The notes: generated by a model from the letters alone, not told the origin. A stretch of 64,000 bases of DNA from Serpula lacrymans var. lacrymans S7.9 (GCF_000218685.1 NW_006763290.1:2322792-2386791); one strand, 5' to 3'. Positions 36,321-46,969 are shown, numbered from the stretch's first letter. Numbers and translations: made by a program.

Positions 36321-38338
36321 TTGGCAGCAACTAATAATAAAGTCATCCCTGTAAAATCCCTTCATAATCCCAGCTCATATAAGCCAATGCCCGCGGTGTT
36401 ACCAATCCCACTTGATCACGTCTATCAACGCCACCTCAAACCTCATCCAATCAATCCACCTGCGATACAACCTCATCCACTCCATCAGCTCATCATCCAC
36501 CCCAATCCCATCATTGACAAAGCCCCAAATCACCATCAAATCCCTCCGAAACCTCAAAACGACCTTTTAGAGGCCTTCAAACCCACAATTGAGCCTCGCA
36601 AAAGTCCCAGATGTGCAGAACTGAAGCCACAGGGCTTCTACAGGGCTTTGCATGAAGGACAAAGTGTCGCATCAGCCGCACTGATCCCACCGGATGAGTC
36701 AGGCAATGAAAACAGCGACAACAGAGCTTACACAAGCGCCTGCCTCCTAGCTGCAGATCTGGACGCACAACTCAACAGCAACACGCCAACAATGGCTGAA
36801 GCGCCACAAGGACCACATAGAGACAAGTGGTTAGAGGCTATTAATGAAGAATTCAGGCAATAGAAAATTTGCGCACCTGGACTCTTGTCAAAGCGCCGCA
36901 AAATGCCAACATCATAAGATGTCACTATATTCCCCAAATAAAATGCAGTCCTGAGGGCGAGATCCTAAAATTCAAGGTTCGGTTAGTTGCAAACGGCAAC
37001 AGTCAGCAATATGATGTCAACTACAACAAGACTTACTCGGAAGTATCACGTTTGACAACAATCCGACTTATACTTGCCCATGCAGCCGCCCAGAAGTGGG
37101 AATTCCATCAAATAGACATCAAAAGTGCCTATCTAAATGCCATCATTGATGAGGATATATATATGTACCCGCCATCAAACTACCTAAAGCCAGAACAAAA
37201 AGGATTAGTATGCAAGTTGAATAAAGGACTATATGGACTAAAACAAGCTGGCAAACAGTGGTATGCAAAACTATCCACAACCTTCGCTAATCTTGGCTTC
37301 ACCAAGTCACAACATGACCACACCTTATTTATACACCACAATAAACAAGACAGCGTCGTAGTGGCTGTCTCTGTTAACAACATGTTGATTGCTGGTAGCA
37401 CCATCTCATCCGTCGAAGTTTTCAAAAAAGGAATGAAGGGAGAATATGAGATAACAGATCTAGGAGAAGTAAAATGGCTATTAGGTATTGACATACAATG
37501 AGACAGAGAGTCATGCACCATCTTTCTTGGCCAACAAGCCTTCATCAACTCTATACTTGCTTGTTTTAACCTATCTGAGTCCAAACCAATATCAACACCC
37601 ATGGAGCCGGGTACACTGCTGAATAAGGGACAATCACCTACCAATACAAATGACAGTCAAGAGATGACAACCATACCTTACAGACAGGCAATTGGTTCAC
37701 TTATGTACCCATCTCAGTTTACTCATCCCGACATCTCCTTTGCAATTTCAAGCCTCTCTCGTTTTCTTGAAAATCCTGGACAAGCACACTGGTCAGCCGC
37801 AAAACAAGTATTCAAGTATCTCAAAACAACAAGAGACCTACACTTAGTAATAGGCTCAACCAGCGAGGACCTTGTTGGATACACTGATGCAGATTTTGCC
37901 TCTCACCTCCATAGACACTCCATCTCCGGCTACGTTTTCAGAGTCAATGGAGGTGCAGTATCATGGAACTCGAAAATGCAACCACTGGTTGCACTGTCCA
38001 CTACTGAGGCCGAGTACATATCCATCTCACATGCAACCAAAGGAGCCATGTGGCTGCGAAACATATGGGCCAAAATCACAGCCGCATCAAAACCATCAAA
38101 AATAACTTTATATAATGACAACAAAAGTGCCATTGAACTCTCAAAAAACAATGTCTACCATGCACAAACCAAACACATAGACACACACTTCCACTTTATA
38201 CGAGAAGCCATTGAACACAACAAGATCAACCTACTATATTGTCCTACAAATGACATGCCAGCTAATTGTCTCACTAAACCTCTCTCTCGTTCGAAACTAG
38301 AATATTTTGTCAAGCTCATGGGGCTGATTTTGGTTTGA
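36321..38338 (+). pseudogene. Cop2 reverse transcriptase and RNase H
   Basis: Linker rich in Pro/His (36350-36600), then RT: RDKWLEAINEEFRQ, RLVANGNSQQYDVNYNKTYSEV, IDIKSAYLNAIIDEDIYM, KGLYGLKQAGKQWY. The active-site box reads SVNNMLIAG near 37375 instead of SVDD; both Asp codons are changed GAC to AAC, consistent with C-to-T on the other strand. RNase H continues with QPLVALSTTEAEYISISHATKG, LYNDNKSAIELSKN, KHIDTHFHFIREAI and ends ANCLTKPLSRSKLEYF at 38338. Stops at 36861-36863 and 37499-37501 break it. Dead copy. Confidence 0.85.
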
Positions 38339-38345
38339 GGGGGTG

Positions 38346-38642
38346 TGTTAGTATTATACATTCACATCTCTTATATCTTTCTTTCTACCTATGTTTGCAG
38401 ACTTCATTCTATCTTGTCCGCTTTTCTAGCATTACCTAATACATAATTTTCCTACGGTTACACCAAAAACTCATAGATTTCCATTCTAGAGCCTCAGTCT
38501 TTTACACACAGACTGAGGTATGTTATTTCATTATAGTCACAACAACATTTACTTACATCTACCATAGCATTTAACATTATCCTTACAGGTAGATATCAAT
38601 ACAGTCTTTTACACACAGACTGAGAGTTTATATCAGCTATCA
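38346..38642 (+). repeat. Cop2 3' LTR with intron-like segment
   Basis: Preceded by a purine tract (GAGGGGGTG, 38337-38345) and starting TGTTAGTATTATAC. The R hairpin CCTCAGTC/GACTGAGG (38492-38518) is followed by a 50-bp GT..AG segment (38518-38567: GTATGT donor, ACCATAG end). Then come the shared CATTTAACATTATCC block, a second segment (38588-38624) that repeats the hairpin sequence, and the common end AGCTATCA. The 5' LTR lacks both segments. Confidence 0.85.
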
Positions 38643-39305
38643 TACAATCCATTGAATTATAAACTCAGGAGCTTTTATCAATAACAGCATAGATTTAAAG
38701 GTGAGTTATTTTAAAGCTTTATTGAAGGTAGAAAGTATGGTAGAAAAAATAACCCCTTATTTATACAATCTCCCTACTTTGGCTCTAGTAGTATGCTTTG
38801 TAAGTGTTTATATCTTTCTTTAAATAAAACTGACAATCAAAGTTATTTACCAGATTGAATGCACTCTACTAGGTGCTATTAACAACATTACAATAGAATT
38901 CTCAGAGACAGCATTTTCTGCTAGGTGGGTCATCTTCATCACCATAAATCTATACTAATTATACTTTTACAAGGTGTGACCATCATATGAGGTTGTTGGA
39001 AATATTTCAGAAATGTTCTCCTACATACTTGGCAGCTGTATTTGATGAGATTGATGAATATGTTTGGTAAGAGCTTACTAGAAATTCATTATCATTCAAA
39101 CCTTTTTTTTAACCTCAAGTATTTTTGTAGAAATGGTTGTATAACAATGGGGCAATCTGATGCATCTGAGCTTATATTTGATTTTGATGCTTTAGAGGAA
39201 GCAGCAAAAGCATCCAAATCATAATTACAGACACTACAATAGTGCTGCAGCATTTTAAATATTTAGAATCAATATAATTTGCTTTATTAGTGTTTTTTTT
39301 GAATA
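38643..39305. other. no gene recognised
   Basis: AT-rich sequence with a short plus-strand open frame (39042-39224, ending FDFDALEEAAKASKS) that I cannot assign. No other signal. Confidence 0.35.
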
Positions 39306-39429
39306 TAATTGAGTATGGATTGTTATAATTGCATTTAAAGTAAATTATAGTAAACTATAGTGAAAAAGTGCAAGGTCATTTTTGTTATAATGACTGTGCT
39401 ATAAACCATTTTTGATGATATAGCAATAC
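39306..39429 (+). repeat. dispersed repeat X, intact copy
   Basis: This 124-bp sequence matches, in reverse complement and with only scattered differences, 48061-48144 joined to 51684-51724. The second copy is split by the pogo-like element, so this copy shows the approximate empty site. Nature unknown; it may be a MITE or a fragment of a larger element. Confidence 0.65.
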
Positions 39430-39655
39430 TTTAAGCTCAATAGTTCTAAGGGCAACTCGGATATTACTTGTGGAATTGTGCACCAATATCAAGACACCCA
39501 TCACAATGGCCAAGGGGTTGAGAAAAGGGATATTTTTGGGCTAGCCAAAAATTTTGACACCATGCAAGGAGACAATTGAAGTCTTGTACTTGTTATTGGA
39601 TTTAGCCATACAACCTCAGATACCACCTGAACACAGTAGGTGCATAAAAGCAAAG

Positions 39656-39729
39656 TCGACCGGCTGGGGATTGAACCCAGGATCTTTGCCTATATATGGC
39701 AGCGCTCTAACTAACTGAGCTACCAGGCC
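39656..39729 (-). tRNA. tRNA-like sequence, degenerate
   Basis: The minus strand reads with a near-perfect A box (TAGCTCAGTTAGTTAGAGC) and B box (GGGTTCAATCCC). It folds with a paired D stem (GCTC/GAGC), a perfect T stem (CTGGG/CCCAG) and a 7-nt anticodon loop ATATATA (positions 34-36 = ATA). The anticodon stem has one mismatch and the acceptor stem pairs at only about 5 of 7 positions. An AUA anticodon is unusual. It is therefore better seen as a tRNA pseudogene or the head of a tRNA-derived SINE whose body would run toward 39430. Confidence 0.5.
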
Positions 39730-39817
39730 TTGTACTAATATTAACTTATGACATAGTTCATCTAACAAGGCTAACAGACTATAACCTTGACTGTTTCAAC
39801 ACTCTTTGTAATCTATC

Positions 39818-40048
39818 TTAGTCACTTAACCCAGGACTTGGTGATGGTGGTCTAATGCCGGGTTGAATAGAATTGACTTGAAGTGGGATTTGGTTTTGGT
39901 TCCTCCATGTTCCCTCTATGTTTTGGGTAGCTTTGTCATAGGTAAGGTTTAGAGCTTGCATGAGGCCATTGCAGGCTGCATCAAATTCTGGTGCATTGAA
40001 ATCTGGGACCTGTGGATTTTGCTGATTGCTGGGTTCTGGCATGACCAA
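39818..40048 (-). pseudogene. possible Ty3 gag fragment
   Basis: A 76-residue minus-strand frame rich in Asn, Gln and Pro (PSNQQNPQVPDFNAP; ends PPSPSPGLSD) beside a certain Ty3 RT fragment. The composition suits the start of a gag protein but no motif proves it. Confidence 0.25.
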
Positions 40049-40199
40049 ATTGCAGAGGATGATTGTAGTTTTATAAAAGAGTGGGAAGTGTGTGTGCTGG
40101 ATAGAATGGAAGAAAGATTGTGTAGTGTAGTGGATATCTACAATATCTATAATGCGAGTACAAGTGGTTAATGATTATTTGGGATCAAGTTGTGACTTG

Positions 40200-40530
40200 A
40201 CGCTGGCCCAAAGACTATATTCTTTGGTTTTCCCACGCTCTGTGTGACACCTTAGAACCTCAATCCTTCTTAGGGATGAAGAGCACCAGGGACATCATAG
40301 GGCTTTTAGAAAGTCTGATGTAACCCATCCTAAGTTTCTCATCTATGAAACTAGAAACCTATTCTCTTTTTGGAATCATGTCTCCATTATGAGGTTTGAA
40401 GGTGTCCTTCAATTTTATAGCATGGTCCCAGGGCTTAGTTTCTGCAAAGTGTCCTGATTTGCATTTTGAAAAGGCTTTTCAGAGATACCAGCCTCTTAAT
40501 TTCTTCCTTGGGTTTAACTTCTATCAGGAA
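40200..40530 (-). pseudogene. Ty3 reverse transcriptase N-terminal fragment
   Basis: The minus strand matches 52630-52915 of the Ty3 element: EEIKRLV, the CFAETKPWDHAI-type block, KDTFKP, SSFIDE.L..GYIR and SPM.S.VLFIPKKD. It keeps four A residues in TCTAAAAGCCC where the 52-kb element has three, which identifies the deletion there. Several substitutions and a missing piece show it is an old relic. Confidence 0.7.
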
Positions 40531-40542
40531 CACATGATGCGG

Positions 40543-40590
40543 CTATAAATGCAATAAAGTGCAAAAAATATACTATAATAGCAAAATATC
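40543..40590 (+). repeat. dispersed short repeat
   Basis: The sequence around 'tataaatgcaataaa.tgcaaa...ctataatagcaaaa' recurs in the same orientation at about 47928-47975. Both copies are imperfect; nature unknown. Confidence 0.45.
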
Positions 40591-41159
40591 ATTCAGATCA
40601 GTTCAGATCTGTAAGTGCAAATCTTACAAAGTCCCATGCTATAGTACACAATATTACACTGGATGCAAAAATATGCAGGCTTATAGCATATAGCATAAAA
40701 AGTCAACTATATCAAAGTCACCCCAGCTGTATACAACCTTGCAATGTATTGATATAAATGACTATAATTCCTATAAACACCATTTAAAGCTAACTACATC
40801 AATCCAGAGCATTCCATTTCCACTTATTCTCAAAATGTAAAAGCAGTCAAAATATCAATGATTTATAAAAGCACAATATACTAATAAAGGCTATAAATAT
40901 ATGAAATTACTGCTTAAAAGCCCTTGCTGCCTATTTCTCAGGGGTGGTCCTAGTACTTTAGCTTTTTCTGAATACTTCCATCTCATATTTGACTTTATTC
41001 CTTTAGAGGATGAAATATGAGAGAAAGAAAATTAAAAAATTAAAGCAAACAATTCACCATACATACTCTTTAATATCACTAAACATGTGTGTCAGAAATA
41101 TTGGGGACCGTTCCCTAAAATATTGAATTAGATTCATATAATGCTCCCCTCTTTGAATT

Positions 41160-41520
41160 AAATGAGGCAAATATATAAAATAACCAGAAAGCAGATGATA
41201 TAGTATCTTGGAGCAAGAGAATTCTATGATGCTATTGTTGATAGTGCCAAGTAAAGCATATTCAACCTAAATATATAATTAAATTTGTGAATAAAAGAGG
41301 TGTTTGTGGGGTGGTTATTACCAAGGTGGTTTTTGTGATTGTTGTTGTTATCTGGGGTTGAGTTGTTCTAATCAAGTTAAATGAGACAAATATATACAAT
41401 GACCAGAAAAAATACAGTACAATGCCTTGGGGCAAAAGAGTCTTTGAAGAACCCACCATCACATTATTGATAGTACCAGGTAAAGTGCATTCAACTTGGT
41501 TAAATTTGTGAATAAATTAG
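41160..41520 (+). repeat. diverged tandem duplication
   Basis: Two successive units share 'ataaccagaaa...ttggagcaagag', 'attgatagtaccaagtaaagcatattcaac' and 'ttaaatttgtgaataaa' in the same order (about 41160-41297 and 41375-41518). Spacing is about 215 bp. No coding content. Confidence 0.5.
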
Positions 41521-42856
41521 TGAGAAAAACCTTACAGAGCATGCTATAAGGGCGAGTGTAGTGGGATTATAGAGATATGAGTTGTTTTTTTTTACCATAT
41601 TTTCTTCCTTTGCCTTTAGGTACCCACCATTGACTTTAGAAGAACACTTTGAAGATGTTGTTTTTCCATAATTGCATAACATCAGATATTTTCTCCAATA
41701 CAACAAATCAAACTGTATATATTTTTACAAGACAATAACATACCTTAAAGTTTGCATTGATAAATGCACTAGAATTGATCATCCATAGAATGAGACCCCC
41801 AAGCCCCTCCCCATTGCAGAAACTGTTTGATTTAATAGTTTGATATAATATATAAGAGGAACACCTAATCTGGTCTTAGAAACAAGCTCTCCTCTAACCT
41901 GTGTGCATCATTTCCAAACCTGTTCTAATTGAATGGTTAAGGTATGTTTGCCATAATAAGGTGTACCCATATATTCTAATACTTGAGCTTTCAAGCCTTG
42001 GTCATCTTGTAAAACCTTCATTTTGTCAGCCAAAGAGGCAGCAACTTTGTCATCACTGGTAGCTTTAATTAATAAGTCCCAGTATATGGATTGGTGGTTA
42101 AAAGAGTTTGGAAGATCTTATTGCATTGTAGTGTATGTCCTCATAACTTTGTGACCAAGACTAGCAATATATCTAAAGTGGAGCAAGTTGTAGACCTTAG
42201 CTTAGCCTTGAAGGATAATGGTTTGACGGAGAGATGCAAAATGCTAGGACTATGACTATATCACAAGCATGAAGTTGATCCTGAGTTGAAAGTAGTTGTT
42301 GTTGAACTTTGAACAACTTTATAAAAATGTAGCTTGGTAAGCAAGCCTTAAAATAAAGGAGAAGAAACACTTATGGTGTTATCATCCAAAGACTGAGAGT
42401 TGATAGGCTGAGGATGATCATCAGACATATCATCTATGATATTATTTATCATATTCATAGGACGATTGTTGTTTTATCCTGTTCTTGATCTTCCTCCTGG
42501 TCACTAAAGGTGTCTGATATATGTCCTTTTTTTACTTAAGAGCTCTCATTTTCATCTAGATTGTTGTGTTACATCTTCATTGCCTTCTTGTGCTAGCATA
42601 TCAGCAGCTCTCTTCCATATAGCTAAGAATAATAATTAGTCATTGGTCTTGGAAGAAAACTATATATACTGTTTTTGGCTCCCTCCATTTTGGCTGCTTT
42701 TTTGTTTTGTTTTTTTCCAAAAGAGTCATAAGGAGGTTTTCCTCATCTTTTAACATTCCTTTAGATGCCCTAGTACTAGTAGGGGCCTGAAAATGACATA
42801 TTAAATTATAAACCCAATGCTGCCAAGATGTACTACCTGAGGTAGCATCACTTAGC
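41521..42856. other. possible coding relic, otherwise nothing recognised
   Basis: Minus-strand 41931-42100 reads as protein-like (LADKMKVLQDDQGLKAQVLEYM) without a stop but has no family I know. The rest shows no supported feature. Confidence 0.3.
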
Positions 42857-42958
42857 TCAATAACCAGTGCTATTATTGATGGCATATGATTATCTGCAAA
42901 TTCAAGGGTCTTTTGTGGCAGCTGAGAGAGTGCTTTCTAGTGGTAGTAGTATTAAAAC
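42857..42958 (+). pseudogene. hAT transposase C-terminal dimerisation fragment
   Basis: The frame PVLLLMAYDYLQIQGSFVAAERVLSSGSSI corresponds to the hAT C-terminal signature (P.L..MA.DYL.I...SV..ERVFSS). It ends at a TAG (42956-42958). The Ty3 solo LTR at 43003 cuts the sequence that follows, and the continuation after the LTR (43414 onward) matches the continuation of the second hAT copy near 46870. Confidence 0.65.
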
Positions 42959-43002
42959 TGAAGACACTACCAACTAGCATTTCTAAGACATGACCATCTA
43001 GT

Positions 43003-43413
43003 GTTACAATACATCAACTTTCATTCTCCTCTTTGACTTTTTTTACCATTTTTGGACATTTGTGCCATTTGGTGTTTTCTTTTATTTTCAAACTCCACTT
43101 GTATCTTTATTATCTCTTTCTGCGCTGCTTCCTCTTATTTTTAACTACAACTCTCTCACATAGTGGAGCAGCTTACAAGGGCTGCACCCTATAACATCAT
43201 CAGCCATAACACTTAGCCACTGTATAGTACATATGTACAAGTAGTCTGTAGTAGTATAAATGCCCCAACAGATCAAGGAGATTCCTCAGCAAGTCCTCCT
43301 GTTGTCTACCAACAACTAATTCAGTTCTATCATAAGGGATTTATCCACTCCTCCAATCACCCTCCCTGTTTGTTGTTGTTGGGTGCCAGAGTATAAAAAC
43401 TTTAGTTGTTATA
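43003..43413 (+). repeat. solo Ty3-type LTR
   Basis: Full-length copy of the common LTR family, TGTTACAATAC...GTTGTTATA, flanked by TCTAG (42998-43002 and 43414-43418). It sits in the hAT relic. The last bases are ATA rather than ACA, a point change. Confidence 0.88.
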
Positions 43414-43418
43414 TCTAG

Positions 43419-44466
43419 AGTATTAATTCATCTGTTTAAAACAGGCAACTGTAACATACTGTAAGTGTCTAGGTTTGCCCACGCATTTACTTACAACTAC
43501 ACTGTTTAGGCTTCTTTGTGCATGCTACGCTTGCCATTGGTGTTGTGCTCACATTTGTACTGGCATATGCAGAAATTTCAGTGGCTGGTGTTGCCATGTG
43601 CTGATGGTTGTGTTTGTGCTTGCAGCACAGTATTGAGCCTTGGGTATACATGCATTTGGGCTTGGTTCTTAGTTCCTTGCCACTTCTTTTCTCCCATTTT
43701 AATCCCCTCCTCCTCTTTTGCTCACATCAGCTTGTCATAGATGAGTCTTGCCCGCTTGCACTTGCGAGTGTGTAGCTATTGATAGCTGGTGCATGGTGTT
43801 GTGGCAGCAAGAATGGGAGTGACAGTGATATCATATTAGTGTGTAGTTTGGGCTTGGTCACCACTTTCTAGCTGTTGTGCCATCCAGATGGCCCTTTCTT
43901 CTACCCATTCTGTGCTTGCTATTTGTTGTTTGTATACATTTGCAGCTTGAGGGCTAGTACTATGTTATATAGCTATCTGGCTCCTGTTGTGTACACTAAA
44001 GTGTGTTTTTGTGTATTTGCTTTTATTTAGGCTTTACTCACCCCTTTTCTCATAACTATCTTGTTTAGGACTTTGTTGCTCCTCTGCTACTATGTCTGCG
44101 CTTGCTGTTTGCTGTTTGCATGTTTTTGCACTTTCTGATGCAGTAATATTGGTGGCTGGTATGGTGCTGTATAGCATAGTCAATTAGGTGTGTGAGTTGG
44201 CTGGGTAGCCACTGCTCACATGAATGGGGATGGCTATTTGAGTTTCTGGTCTTCAGTCTAGGTGCATCCTCTCTATCCATATCTATTCTTTGCTCCCGCT
44301 CTGCTCCCTTCTATTCCCTCTTTTCCAACAATGTCAACCTCTACACACTTACATTTTGGATTGAGGTCTTTTGAATGCAGTTTGACAATAGAGATGGGCT
44401 GGTGGAGAATAAATAGTCCTCTTCTCCTCCACCATCTCCAACTCGGAAAAAACTCACTGTCCCCAC
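43419..44466. other. no gene recognised
   Basis: T- and G-rich plus strand with short open frames of low-complexity Cys/Leu/Trp composition. Nothing supported. Confidence 0.35.
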
Positions 44467-45230
44467 ATGTCTGATGTCACCAATTATGCCTGTGCTGCCA
44501 ATGCTAATGACATACTCAAGGATGCTTTAGAAATAAATTGGTATAAGTCAGAGCAAGATGACTCCCCAGTAAAACCAGCAGCCAAGGTAAATGTGGCCCC
44601 AGTCTTCCAGGTTACAGGGTCCAGACAAGTTGTAAAGCTGTCATGGAAAATCATTAATGGCCAGCAAGTGGGTATAAGCAGCCGAAGCATCAAATGTGCA
44701 AGGCCAATGAGTGAATAGGCCCTTGGTGGCCCCTCTACTTGCATGCAGATTAGCAGCCCCCCACCTGAGGATTTATTAGATGACATTGTAGCCCCTTCTA
44801 TCCACATCAGTGAGAATTACAGTACCATTAATTGTGTTGATAGTTGTAATATTGGTGATAGTGTTGCTGATGATAACAACCCATTTGCAGACCCTATAGG
44901 CTAAAAGAGTTAGAACATTGTCCCTGCTTTCTTTGTTTCCAGTTTTTCACTCATATATCTATTAGTGTAACAAAAAATCCTAAGCCAGCTGTGACAATGA
45001 CCCATGCACAGAAGATGTGTGTACACTATACACAACAGATGTATGTACATTAGATAGCAAGTCGGAGTCTGGCTATTAGTGTAATGTATGCTAGTAAGCC
45101 CATGGGGCATTCATTTCTGCTTAAAACCTACTGACACAATGACTCTAACAACTTTAGCTGACTATGTATTAAGAAGGAGGCATACTGGTTCACAGGTGGT
45201 GCCTCTAGCTTGAAAAAGCACATTTTCAGG
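44467..45230 (+). pseudogene. hAT transposase N-terminal relic (tentative)
   Basis: A frame opens at 44467 (MSDVTNYACAANANDILKDA) and continues in frame past a TAG (44716-44718) to 44904 (PPPEDLLDDIVAPSIHI, DDNNPFADPIG). After a gap, 45172-45231 reads EAYWFTGGASSLKKHIFR, which resembles the second half of a BED zinc finger; the first Cys pair is not visible. Position upstream of the hAT C-terminal signature at 45993 supports one decayed hAT element, but the N-terminal part itself has no diagnostic motif. Confidence 0.4.
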
Positions 45231-45539
45231 TATGTTCTACTCCCAAGAAAGAGGTTTGTATTTTTTGTATTGTGTTTTTCTCACTCACTTTCAAATTAGT
45301 TTGATGTGTATACCCAAAAATATAAAAAAGGCAAACCTTCTTTCTACTGAAGTTATTCTAGCTACTATTAGTATGTCTCAAAATTATTGCTAGTATTATG
45401 CTTATATACTGTATACAATTAAGCTACCCCAGTAGCTGGTCAAGGTTCTGGTGCTTTATGGCTTTGTTCAGTACTTGCATCTCGAGTTAATTTTGAGATT
45501 AAATCCTGTGATCCTCATCAAGGAATAGAGGATTATCTT

Positions 45540-45930
45540 CAGAATTAATAAAACTAAGTGAAACTCAGCCGCTGCCCGAGAGGCTATAGAAACAACTTTA
45601 TTATTTACCTAAGTGAAACTACAATAGATGTTAGTTTAAGGTGATCTCTAATAAATGTAATGTAACATACCTCAGCCGCTGCCCGAGAGGCTATAGAAAC
45701 GACTGAGGTATTCCTATACTAAACCCCCTACTACTTATAGTCGGAGGTGCTACTCGCTACAGTATAATGACTCCTAGGAGTACAATTATGCTCCTAGGAG
45801 AACAATGGTTACTCCATGGAGTGGTGGCAATGCTCCATGGAGAACAATGGCTGATTTGGCAGAGACCGGGTTTATCCGGTTTTGTCAAGAATCCACTAGA
45901 GACATATGTTATTGATGTAATTAAGTGTTA
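45540..45930 (-). repeat. solo copia-type LTR with internal intron (ends not fixed)
   Basis: Read on the minus strand: four palindromic 10-mers (45771-45842), a TATA-like GACTATAAG (near 45740), then hairpin ATACCTCAG...CTGAGGTAT (45667-45711). A 52-nt GTATGT..CTAAC..TAG intron (45670-45619) and TTTCACTTAG follow. Next comes a second copy of the hairpin core (45593-45564), joined directly to TTTCACTTAG. The layout parallels the Cop2 3' LTR. It interrupts the hAT relic. Exact termini and target duplication were not found. Confidence 0.55.
45619..45670 (-). other. spliceosomal-intron-like segment in LTR
   Basis: 52 nt on the minus strand, donor GTATGT, branch-like CTAAC 14 nt before the TAG acceptor. 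Upstream sequence ends CGGCTGAG and downstream begins TTTCACTTAG; exactly that junction without the intron occurs at 45563/45564. Confidence 0.6.
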
Positions 45931-45992
45931 GGGTGTAAGCACCATTTCCACCACTTCTAACTAATCAACATATAGTAATCATTCTGCTCAAA

Positions 45993-46057
45993 ACCCAGTG
46001 CTATCATTGATGGCATGTGATTACTTGGCTATTCAAGGATCCTCTGTTGACATTTTT
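45993..46057 (+). pseudogene. hAT transposase C-terminal fragment, second copy
   Basis: PVLSLMACDYLAIQGSSVD matches the hAT dimerisation signature and the copy at 42857. The continuation (KTGDATR, DMTIES) reappears near 46830-46880, so about 770 bp of other sequence was inserted at 46058. Confidence 0.6.
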
Positions 46058-46825
46058 GCATTAATAGTATATTAATACATATTGTGTCAAAGTAAAATAT
46101 AAGCTAAACAGTTGTGTGCCCCATAAATCACTATGTAACTCATATTAAGTGAATTACAATGTCAGAACCAGTTTAAACCAGAATTGAGCCTCCTGAGCCA
46201 TTTTGCCCAAATTTCCCATGGTTTTAATTGGTTTGGAGGTTTAAACTAGTTCAAACCAGAACTGAACCAGCAGAGCTTGGTTTGTATTGATTCAGTTCAG
46301 TTCAGTCATAATGTTACAATTGACACACCAGCACCTACTTTTACACTTTACTTTTACTGTACTTTTACTTTTCATTTTCCAAGTCACATATGTGACTGTT
46401 TACTTTACTTTACTTTTTGGACTTTTCATAGTCATGTGACTGATCATGTGACTGGTCACATGCTAGACATCAGACTTTTAACTTGATTTATCAACTGTAC
46501 AGTACCTCATGTATTGTAGTATATTAGTATATACCAACATTAGTGAAGTCAACCTCCCTTTTTCATGAATTTTACACTTCCTTTCCTTCCATTGAATTGT
46601 AGTTAGTTGTGCTTCAGTGAGTGCCCCAAGATAGTATCTTGTTGGTGTTGTGACAGCTAATGGTACTTGGTTTGGTTTGGGGTTTGGAAAAAAAAAGCCT
46701 CTGAACTGAACTTTACCATCCCTACTTTTGAGCAGCCGCCTATGCAGAATGTCAGTATATAGAAATGAATGAATACTAGCTGGTAGAAATAAGTGAGGTT
46801 CCGGCACAAGCCAAGGCTTCTAACC
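46058..46825. other. insert in hAT relic, foldback-like
   Basis: Contains inverted, AACCAGTTTAAACCAG-like and GGTTTAAACTAGTTC-like stretches around 46160-46260, and TTTGG-rich sequence near 46660. No termini or coding region were identified. Confidence 0.3.
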
Positions 46826-46969
46826 TTTTAAAACTGGAGATGCTACCAGATAACATTCCTAAGATATGACCATTGAGAGTGTTAATTTATTTGTCTGTCT
46901 AAAAACAGACAACTGTAGCTAGCTATGTGGCTATGCTACTGTATGTGAAAACTAGACAATATAAGTATG

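Larger units (their letters stand above)
22277..36332. other. 14-kb block inserted in Cop2
   Basis: Copia coding sequence stops at 22276 and resumes near 36321-36339. The sequence AATAAT is found at both edges (22271-22276 and 36333-36338), and joining at these points keeps the copia reading frame open, so AATAAT may be a 6-bp target duplication. The block carries a WD40 gene, unknown genes and a divergent Tnp2 transposase/accessory gene pair. No convincing terminal inverted repeat was found at these edges, so whether one element or several arrived is unresolved. Confidence 0.55.
19428..38642 (+). mobile_element. Ty1/copia retrotransposon Cop2, split by insertions
   Basis: The 5' LTR (19428-19638), primer-binding site, gag, protease and integrase lie at 19.4-22.28 kb; the integrase-RT linker, RT, RNase H, polypurine tract and 3' LTR lie at 36.32-38.64 kb. 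The two parts do not overlap in domain content and together make about 4.85 kb, a normal copia size, so they are taken as one element opened by a 14-kb insertion. A 333-bp solo LTR (21518-21850) also interrupts the integrase. The flanks (GTTAC and TACAA) do not match, so no target duplication is visible. Confidence 0.8.

Noticed and set aside
39656..39729. Functional tRNA gene
   Set aside because: Acceptor stem poorly paired and anticodon ATA implausible; kept only as tRNA-like.
43516..44374. Cys/Trp/Leu-rich plus-strand frames as secreted proteins
   Set aside because: Low-complexity T/G-rich DNA; no signal-peptide pattern, cysteine spacing or splice support.
46478..46530. Another copy of the Ty3 LTR (TCAACTGTACAGTAC)
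   Set aside because: Only about 16 bases match; no further LTR blocks on either side.
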